This document shows positions 50,886 through 55,978 of a stretch of DNA of 55,978 nt, in pieces. A program made the translations under genes and the position numbers. The notes beneath the pieces are model-generated. The model was given only the letters and a program-made list of their open reading frames with translations, did not search any database and had not been told where the DNA came from. How positions within the stretch are numbered: the stretch's first letter is position 1; each line of letters begins with the position of its first letter. Origin of the DNA: QNBT01 sp964563335 (GTDB lineage Bacteria > Planctomycetota > Phycisphaerae > Sedimentisphaerales > Anaerohalosphaeraceae); assembly GCA_964563335.1 (NCBI GenBank), contig CAZLWL010000007.1, positions 1 through 55,978 of the forward strand, read 5' to 3'.

Positions 50886-50924
50886 ACCCCGTTAGAGACC
50901 CGAAGGAAAAGTCTCTAACGGGGT
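50886..50924. terminator. perfect 14-bp hairpin upstream of the prepilin-like gene
   Basis: ACCCCGTTAGAGAC (50886-50899) pairs fully with GTCTCTAACGGGGT (50911-50924) around an 11-nt purine-rich loop. A half copy, ACCCCATTAGAGGC, lies just upstream at about 50855. There is no T-run. A transcript-end hairpin or a leader structure of the gene at 51010 are both possible. Confidence 0.6.
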
Positions 50925-51009
50925 GAAGTTGAAATGGTTTATAAATATATGTCAGTTTATAGTAGCCTATGAAACAGCATAACATGGGTCAAGAAAAAGG
51001 GGTGTGGCT

Positions 51010-51783
51010 ATGGACAAACGAAAGGCTTTTACGTTAATAGAGCTTTTGGTGGTAATAGCTATTATTGCGCTTCTTTTGAGCATTATGGTGCCCTCTTTAA
51101 GAAACGCTAAAGAAATGGCCAAACGAATTTATTGCATGCACAACCTGAAAAGTATGACGTTGATATGGACAATGTACACGAATGCTAATGACGGCAGTGT
51201 ACCTCATGGCGGAACCTGGGGAGATGACAGCGTCTATGATTATACAGGTCTTGTTACTCCTATTTTTGCTACTTATGAAGAACATGTCGAAGCTATTAAA
51301 GCGGGTGTTCTTTGGCCATATACCGAGACTATAAAAGTATATCGTTGTCCCACGGCAACGCCAAAAGAAGCACACACCTCTATTATGCCTGATTGCTTTG
51401 ATCATTGGGATGATTTGTGGATGACAAATGGTGCAGATGAAAATATGATAATCTGGAGGATAAGTGAAATCAAACGTCCGGCTTCAAGAATGACATTTCT
51501 GGACGAAGGTATGGCCTCCCCGTGTACCTGGAGTATTCATTATTCGACGTCGCAGTGGTGGGACCCTGTCCCCATTCGGCACGGTATGGGGACCTGTGTT
51601 GGGTTTGCGGACTCCCACGTAGAGTATTGGAAGTGGAGGGACGCACGTACAATACAATTTGGAAAGGATGCTTACGCTCTTGAAGTTCCCGATGATGCGA
51701 GTTATTGGCATCGGTTAGAGAAGGACAATGTTGACATCGAGCGGCTGGTCAGAGCCATTTGGGGCCGGGTGGGATGGCATTAG
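51010..51783 (+). CDS. type II secretion/pilin-like protein with prepilin leader
   Basis: The product is 257 residues from ATG 51010 (AAAAAGGGG well spaced upstream; the GTG at 51004 is too close). The leader KRKAFTLIELLVVIAIIALL has the prepilin peptidase site before Phe, the Glu at +5, and the hydrophobic helix. The rest resembles the planctomycete/lentisphaeral families with an H-X9-DG type C-terminal region: cysteine pairs and GMGTCVGFADSHVEYWKW. It should be assembled as a pseudopilin or surface protein. It stands alone between two copies of a 32-bp repeat. Confidence 0.85.
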   Translation: MDKRKAFTLIELLVVIAIIALLLSIMVPSLRNAKEMAKRIYCMHNLKSMTLIWTMYTNANDGSVPHGGTWGDDSVYDYTGLVTPIFATYEEHVEAIKAGVLWPYTETIKVYRCPTATPKEAHTSIMPDCFDHWDDLWMTNGADENMIIWRISEIKRPASRMTFLDEGMASPCTWSIHYSTSQWWDPVPIRHGMGTCVGFADSHVEYWKWRDARTIQFGKDAYALEVPDDASYWHRLEKDNVDIERLVRAIWGRVGWH

Positions 51784-51854
51784 TTACTCAAACTGACCGA
51801 TTTTTAGGTTATGTATTGATATAAGTGAAGTTTTAACAAAGAGATAACCCAATT

Positions 51855-51877
51855 TGTCATTCCCGCGAAAGCGGGGA
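51855..51877. repeat. TGTCATTC-family half element
   Basis: TGTCATTCCCGC-GAAA-GCGGGGA: the left half and hairpin of the palindromic repeat family without a matching right end. It lies in the 389-bp gap 51784-52172, which otherwise holds the left flank of the broken transposase gene. Confidence 0.7.
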
Positions 51878-52046
51878 CCCAGGCACTTATAAACAGTGTT
51901 AATCGGGTAAGTCATTATTTAATATAGATTTGTGTATTTTACAGAAGGCTTTTTGATGCAGAAAGGTAAGGAGAAATATCATGGATATTGAGGCAGTAAC
52001 AACATTTTTTATAAGGAGTATCCAACAAAATTGCCTCGGAAAAAAA

Positions 52047-52078
52047 ATCCTTGATAGTTCAAAGTGATTTTTGTAAAA
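52047..52078. repeat. 32-bp direct repeat, copy 2
   Basis: Matches 50761-50792 at 29 of 32 positions and lies 95 bp before the transposase remnant start. Confidence 0.75.
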
Positions 52079-52172
52079 CTATTGCGGTCTGAAGTTGTTC
52101 TTTCTTGATTTTCACGGTGAATCTTATATGATGGCTTTCGACAAAGATAACTATTTTTACAAGGGAAAAAGA

Positions 52173-52652
52173 ATGTTCCGAAAAAACACTTCTCATCTCC
52201 AGCAATCTTTATTCGGTATCGCAAGCCATCTGCCGGAAGCCAAGCTTAAAAAGCTCAAAAAGTCGAAGGAATACGACTTTTACCGGTTAGTCTTCTGCAA
52301 GATAGATGAAGAAGATTTCGCTGTATTGTACTCGGACAACTCCAGTCGTCCGAATGTTGAGGCCACAGTGAAAGAGTTCACCAAGTCGTTTAATCATAAG
52401 GGCAAGTTGAAAGTTCGCGGCTTGTTCAAGACGATGCTGTATGCGCATGCAATGGCGATTTCGATAAACTTTGGCCGGGTTTGGCGATATATGGCCGAGA
52501 ATCCGGACTTCTTTGCATTGTCAAACTTACTTTGCGGCATTTTGCCCTGCTTATTTACCAACCATAGCCGAAACAAGCTTCGAGGAGTGATTATTCCAGG
52601 CAAAAGCCATTGTTGGCTTGAGCCTCGACAATATTTCAGACAAGCCGCCTAA
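52173..52652 (+). pseudogene. internally deleted insertion-sequence transposase (IS1182-like)
   Basis: From Met 52173 the frame opens MFRKNTSHLQQSLFGIASHL and continues to FAVLYSDNSSRPN, the N-terminus typical of IS1182-family and related DDE transposases. It then passes straight to VEATVKEFTKSFNHKGKLKV and FKTMLYAHAMAISINFGRVWRY, which is like the far C-terminus of such proteins. The catalytic DDE core, about 300 residues, is missing while the frame is kept. The open frame extends upstream to 52095. It cannot be active on its own but may be moved in trans. Confidence 0.7.
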
Positions 52653-52664
52653 AGGCGGGTTTTT
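52644..52664 (+). terminator. intrinsic terminator after the transposase remnant
   Basis: CCGCC-TAAA-GGCGG followed by GTTTTTAG. It overlaps the transposase stop and lies directly before ribH, only a few bases upstream of its start codon, so the ribH transcript must either begin inside this stretch or read through. Confidence 0.6.
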
Positions 52665-52667
52665 AGA

Positions 52668-53144
52668 GTGGACTCAATTATGATTAAGGAAATTAAAGGT
52701 CAGTTAGCGGCGGGCAAGGCGAATTACGTAATCGTAGTCAGCAGGTTCAATGAGTTCATAACCGGCAAGCTGCTTGCAGGTGCGACAGACTGCCTGCAGC
52801 GGCATGGCGTGAGCGATGAGCAGATTATGGTTGTGTGGGTGCCGGGTTCGATAGAGATAGTGGTGGCGGCGAAGAAGCTTGCGGCCGGCGGTAAGTATGA
52901 TGCGGTGATTTGCCTTGGTGCGGTGATACGGGGTCAGACGAGCCACTATGAATATGTGAGTCAGCAGATTTCGAGGGGAGTCGGGCAGATTAACTACGAG
53001 ACGGGTGTTCCGACGATTTTCGGGGTGCTGACGTGCGAGACAATCGAGCAGGCTATCGAGCGGGCCGGGAGCAAACAGGGTAACGCTGGTGCGAATGCGG
53101 CACTGGCTGCTATGGAGATGGCCGATTTGTTAGGGCAGATATAG
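52668..53144 (+). CDS. ribH: 6,7-dimethyl-8-ribityllumazine synthase RibH
   Basis: This 158-residue protein has the lumazine synthase blocks VSRFNEFITGKLLAGA, VPGSIEIVVAAKKL, CLGAVIRGQTSHYEYV (active-site His) and FGVLTCETIEQAIERAG. It condenses ribityl-aminouracil with dihydroxybutanone phosphate. The GTG at 52668 and the ATG at 52680 are both possible starts, neither with a strong ribosome-binding site; the ATG gives the more usual N-terminus. nusB follows after 135 bp, the common ribH-nusB order, here separated by a palindromic repeat. Its upstream flank is transposase debris and a terminator. Confidence 0.95.
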   Translation: MDSIMIKEIKGQLAAGKANYVIVVSRFNEFITGKLLAGATDCLQRHGVSDEQIMVVWVPGSIEIVVAAKKLAAGGKYDAVICLGAVIRGQTSHYEYVSQQISRGVGQINYETGVPTIFGVLTCETIEQAIERAGSKQGNAGANAALAAMEMADLLGQI

Positions 53145-53190
53145 CCGTTGCGATTATATTCTTTTTGTTTTGTAGAAAAGGTCTGAAAAT

Positions 53191-53230
53191 TGTCATTCTG
53201 AATCCCGATAAATCGGGACTCAGAATGACA
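53191..53230. repeat. palindromic repeat, TGTCATTC family, copy E (near-perfect 40-bp palindrome)
   Basis: TGTCATTCTGA (53191-53201) and TCAGAATGACA (53220-53230) are exact inverted repeats around a TCCCGAT-AA-ATCGGGA core. It lies between ribH and nusB and is the shortest and most regular member of the family. Confidence 0.9.
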
Positions 53231-53279
53231 TTTATATGGTTTTCCATAGGGCAACTCTTTTATATTTGGGAAAGTTTCT

Positions 53280-53702
53280 GTGGACAGAAGGACCAGAGCC
53301 AGAGAACTTGCGATGCAGTCGCTGTATCAGTTGGATGTTCAGGGCAGTGAGTACCTTGACCGGCTGGGCGTTTTTTTGCGTGAGAACAGCGAGGACGAGG
53401 CGGTCTTTGAGATGGCTGATAAGTGGTCGCGGAAGACGTGGGAGAATCTTGAGGTTTGTGACGGGCTTATCAAGGCAGCGGCGGTGAAGTGGGAACTCGG
53501 CCGGCTATCGCAGGTGGACCGGAGTATCCTGAGATTGTCGGCGTATCAATTGAGATTCTGTCCGGATATACCGGGCAAGGTGGTGATAAACGAGGCGATT
53601 GAATTGGCGAAAAAGTACGGAGCGGAGCAGACGCCGCGGTTTGTGAACGGGGTGCTGGACGCGATTTTCAGGAAATTGAGTAAGAGCGGCACGGCGGTTT
53701 AA
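53280..53702 (+). CDS. nusB: transcription antitermination factor NusB
   Basis: This 140-residue all-helical protein starts at GTG 53280 (GGGAAAG upstream). It opens RRTRARELAMQSLYQLDVQG, the NusB RNA-binding start, and ends in the conserved INEAIELAKKYGAEQTPRFVNGVLDAI. It binds boxA with NusE to prevent early termination in rRNA operons. It follows ribH and precedes parA by 57 bp. Confidence 0.95.
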   Translation: MDRRTRARELAMQSLYQLDVQGSEYLDRLGVFLRENSEDEAVFEMADKWSRKTWENLEVCDGLIKAAAVKWELGRLSQVDRSILRLSAYQLRFCPDIPGKVVINEAIELAKKYGAEQTPRFVNGVLDAIFRKLSKSGTAV

Positions 53703-53759
53703 GGATAGTGATGTTTGGCGGTAAACCAGCTGGGCCGAAGTTACTATAAACAGGGAAGA

Positions 53760-54650
53760 ATGTTGCGGACGATTGCGGTACTAAATCAGAAGGGTGGCGT
53801 TGGCAAAACGACGACGGTGGCCAACACCGCGGCGGCATTGGCGATGTTGGGTCAGAAAGTGCTTGCCGTGGACCTTGACCCGCAGGCACACCTTACGATT
53901 CATCTTGGGGTGGACCCGAAAGAGTCGGGGCCGGGAGTATATGAGGTCCTTACAAAATCGGCCGATGTGGCCGAAGCGATTGTTCAGGTTCGGCCGAACC
54001 TGTGGCTGTTAGGGGGCAATATTGATTTGGTCGGGGCCGAGAGCGAATTAGTCAGCGTGGTAGGCAGAGAGATTATATTGCGTGAGGCGCTGGAGACGGT
54101 TGAAGATGGCTATGATTATATCATGATAGATTGTCCTCCTTCGTTGGGACTGCTTACGCTAAACGCGCTGACTGCGGCGAAAGAGGCTTTCATACCGGTC
54201 CAGCCGCACTTTCTGGCGCTACAGGGGTTCGGGACGCTGCTCGAGACGATTATGTTGGTTACGCGGAGGATTAATCCGGCGCTGAAGGTTTCTGGGATAC
54301 TTTTGTGCATGTACGACAAGCGAGTGATTCTGTCGAGCGAGGTGAAGGCGGACATTGAGCAGTTTCTTGCCAAGGCGAGGGACGTGGATTGTCCGTGGTC
54401 GGGTGCCCGGATTATACCGGTGCACGTGCGAAGGAATATTAAGTTGGCTGAGGCGCCGAGTTACGGTAAGACGATTTTCGAATATGAGCCGAAGTGCAAC
54501 GGTGCCGAAGACTACCGGACGGTGGCCGAGTATATACATTCGCAAACGGGGGCTGAGCTTAAGGGGCAAGCTGAGCCGGTAGTCGTCGGCGACGATGATG
54601 AGGACGACGAGAATGCTGAGATTTTTCAGACACGGATTAACACTGATTAA
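53760..54650 (+). CDS. parA: ParA/Soj-family ATPase
   Basis: The product is 296 residues from ATG 53760 (AGGGA just upstream), which gives the usual MLRTIAVLNQKGGVGKTTT start. A TTG at 53715 would add 15 residues. Deviant Walker A is KGGVGKTTT with the signature Lys, then DLDPQ, and the Walker B block YIMIDCPPSLG. It should act in chromosome partitioning, but no parB lies beside it. The C-terminus has an acidic run (GDDDEDDENAE) and its last codons (TRINTD) fall in the ACACGGATTAACAC repeat sequence that is scattered in this genome. Confidence 0.93.
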   Translation: MLRTIAVLNQKGGVGKTTTVANTAAALAMLGQKVLAVDLDPQAHLTIHLGVDPKESGPGVYEVLTKSADVAEAIVQVRPNLWLLGGNIDLVGAESELVSVVGREIILREALETVEDGYDYIMIDCPPSLGLLTLNALTAAKEAFIPVQPHFLALQGFGTLLETIMLVTRRINPALKVSGILLCMYDKRVILSSEVKADIEQFLAKARDVDCPWSGARIIPVHVRRNIKLAEAPSYGKTIFEYEPKCNGAEDYRTVAEYIHSQTGAELKGQAEPVVVGDDDEDDENAEIFQTRINTD

Positions 54651-54688
54651 CACCGATTTTTGGGTTTGCCACAGAGGCCACAGAGGTC

Positions 54689-54734
54689 GCAGAGGTGCAT
54701 TCAGGCACAAAGTTTCTTAGACGCTGATTAACGC
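54689..54734. repeat. 46-bp repeat, second arm of the long-range inverted pair
   Basis: Exact reverse complement of 46494-46539. It sits between parA and the exported protein at 54753, in a stretch of CACAGAGG and ATTAACGC short repeats. Confidence 0.9.
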
Positions 54735-54752
54735 AGATTAACGCTGTTTTTT

Positions 54753-55331
54753 TTATCGCAGAAACACAGAGGACAGAGTCTGGATACTCGATACTCGATG
54801 CTGGATACCAAAACCAGCATTTTGTACTTCGTAGCTCGCAGAGTAAAGTAGTAAGCACTCCATAGAGATTCCGCATGGGCAAAGAATTTGCCCATCCTGC
54901 TGCCATGGCCAGTCGGCGGGACACGTGGTTAGCCGGTAATAGGCCAACACCTTTACATCCTCCAAATCGACATCTCCAAAGTAGTCGAGGTCTGCGCCTT
55001 CGCACCAGTTATTGCCTTCGTTACAAGGTGAATCCAGCCAGTACAGGGCAAACTCGGCGAAGTGCTCGAAATTAACGAAGCAAGACAAGATTGGCCCACG
55101 TGGCCAGAAGCCGCCTGAAAGCTCGTAATCGCCGCCTGCCATCTCGCCTGCATCCGGCTGGCCGATAGTGCCGACAAGCGCAAAATCTCCGCCGGTGCTT
55201 CGGCCTCCGCCGCCATCTATCGTACTCCAGCTAACCTCATAGTCGCCGCTGCTCATTGCCAAAGCAGGCACGGTCATTAGCAGCCATATTGCCAGCAATG
55301 TAATAAGCGCATTTTGAACGGTCGCATTCAT
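54753..55331 (-). CDS. exported protein with dockerin-like signature
   Basis: This 192-residue protein has a signal peptide (ALITLLAIWLLMTVPALAMS), then a short beta domain shared by planctomycete exported proteins (YEVSWSTIDGGGGRSTGGDF, LVGTIGQPDAGEMAGGDYEL). A dockerin-like part follows (FAEFALYWLDSPCN, WCEGADLDYFGDVDLEDVKV) with the same FA-x2-ALYW...CN...WC pattern as the giant protein's end. After about LTTCPADWPW the last 45 residues read into repeat DNA, so the natural C-terminus was probably shorter. Role unknown. Confidence 0.7.
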   Translation of the reverse strand: MNATVQNALITLLAIWLLMTVPALAMSSGDYEVSWSTIDGGGGRSTGGDFALVGTIGQPDAGEMAGGDYELSGGFWPRGPILSCFVNFEHFAEFALYWLDSPCNEGNNWCEGADLDYFGDVDLEDVKVLAYYRLTTCPADWPWQQDGQILCPCGISMECLLLYSASYEVQNAGFGIQHRVSSIQTLSSVFLR

Positions 55332-55351
55332 CGTACCATCTCCTTTTGTCC

Positions 55352-55573
55352 CTACAATGCATTAAATTCCTTAACACTAAGTTCAGCTTGCTTCAAAAGT
55401 TTCTTAAGAATACCAATCCCAAGTTCTTTATGTTGAGGAACTGATAATGTATAAGGATACCCCTGCTTTACAAGCATAACATGAGAACCAACCTGCCGAT
55501 CTACCACCCAGCCAGCACGTTTAAACTTTTTTACTGCAACGGCGCCTGAGCATAACTTAATATGAGGGCTCAT
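55352..55573 (-). CDS. hicA: HicA-family mRNA interferase toxin
   Basis: This 73-residue protein has a double-stranded RNA-binding-like fold: KKFKRAGWVVDRQVGSHVML carries the catalytic His (GSH), followed by VPQHKELGIGILKKLLKQAELS. HicA cleaves mRNA. It overlaps the end of hicB by 4 bp (ATGA), in the order hicB then hicA, the less common one. Size and motifs are complete, so it is likely active when free of HicB. Confidence 0.9.
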   Translation of the reverse strand: MSPHIKLCSGAVAVKKFKRAGWVVDRQVGSHVMLVKQGYPYTLSVPQHKELGIGILKKLLKQAELSVKEFNAL

Positions 55574-55770
55574 ACTGTGATCTCTACTATCTGCGCTTGA
55601 CGCCGTTTGGTTTTCTCATTCATAACCGCCAGCCATCCTGTAATAGCTTCTTTGATGTTAGCCTTGGCTTCGGTTATTGTTTGTCCCTGAGAAACACAGC
55701 CAGGCAGAGCAGGTACCTCGGCAACGTAGTAACCTGTTTCATCTTGTTCAATAATAACCTGAAGTTTCAT
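55570..55770 (-). CDS. hicB: HicB-family antitoxin
   Basis: This 66-residue protein is a HicB short form with the degenerate RNase-H-like fold: IEQDETGYYVAEVPALPGCVSQG, then TITEAKANIKEAITGWL. No C-terminal DNA-binding helix is seen, so repression of the operon may need another factor. A strong GGAGGTGAT lies just before the start (55779-55787), favouring antitoxin excess. It is translationally coupled to hicA. Confidence 0.9.
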   Translation of the reverse strand: MKLQVIIEQDETGYYVAEVPALPGCVSQGQTITEAKANIKEAITGWLAVMNEKTKRRQAQIVEITV

Positions 55771-55819
55771 AATATCACCTCCAGTTTCAACTATATCACA
55801 TATTTATTCGCCGCAGTAA

Positions 55820-55847
55820 ATCATACCATAATTTACGAAATATCCAA
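55820..55847 (-). promoter_or_regulatory. candidate promoter of hicBA
   Basis: On the minus strand TTGGAT (55847-55842), 16 bp, TATGAT (55825-55820). The -10 is close to consensus. It lies about 50 bp before hicB. Confidence 0.5.
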
Positions 55848-55978
55848 CAACAAATTTAGTAACCCTCGCAATGTCAAAGAAGCACCGCATTAGTCCCTAA
55901 AAATAATCAATAGTAAATAATCAATTATTGATGTTTGAAAAACTAAAGAAACAGTAACGCTCTGTCACCCCCGCGGAG

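Overview
The window looks like chromosomal DNA of a Gram-negative, probably anaerobic or microaerophilic member of the Planctomycetota, most likely class Phycisphaerae. This is inferred from gene style, not from a marker gene. Supporting signs are Kdo transferase and Mla-type outer-membrane genes, very large secreted beta-helix proteins ending in dockerin-like modules, prepilin-like proteins with an FTLIELLVVIAIIALL leader, a rubredoxin and a siroheme sulfite-reductase-like protein, and many dispersed palindromic repeats. There is no rRNA, no clear tRNA and no CRISPR array.

Layout. 1-2230: redox and metal genes on the plus strand (flavin reductase-rubredoxin fusion, small sulfite reductase-like protein, SO_0444-type metal permease, and a CDF transporter cut off after about 50 residues). 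2203-15000: core genes (dnaA, ftsY, a B12-binding-like protein, mlaE/mlaF, a large FAD/Fe-S oxidoreductase, amrS, pdxB, folP, tsaB). 15300-22858: a secretin, then on the minus strand aroC, a HEPN/MNT pair, an ankyrin protein and aroA. 23665-38166: one gene of 14.5 kb, about a quarter of the window. 38182-43697: mgtE, a small exported protein, waaA, rnc and a STAS protein. 44020-55978: an accessory zone with a two-lobed aspartic protease carrying a dockerin, several truncated genes, a split MNT-HEPN gene, a gutted transposase and many repeats, mixed with ribH, nusB, parA and hicBA.

The most striking object is the 4833-residue predicted exported protein. It has five right-handed beta-helix modules, each closed by a related C-terminal cap, and the first four are each followed by one to four copies of an InlB-like 'bacterial repeat'. 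A complete I9-propeptide plus subtilisin (S8) protease, with Asp, His, Asn and Ser all visible, sits inside the third module exactly between the last helix strand and its cap. The fourth and fifth modules carry unusual Tyr/Gly-rich and Trp-rich segments. The protein ends in a dockerin-like module and fibronectin-III-like domains. The same dockerin-like signature recurs in the small exported protein at 54753-55331, and a more classical dockerin ends the aspartic protease at 44020-45969.

A second theme is genome decay and repeat traffic. I see a family of TGTCATTC...GAATGACA palindromes (at least five sites), a 46-bp perfect inverted repeat 8 kb apart, a 35-bp perfect inverted repeat bracketing a TPR gene, a 32-bp direct repeat bracketing a prepilin-like gene, and five gene remnants. 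Several real genes (aroC, parA, the 54753 protein) take their last codons from repeat DNA. A 117-nt multi-stem structure downstream of ftsY may be an unassigned RNA.
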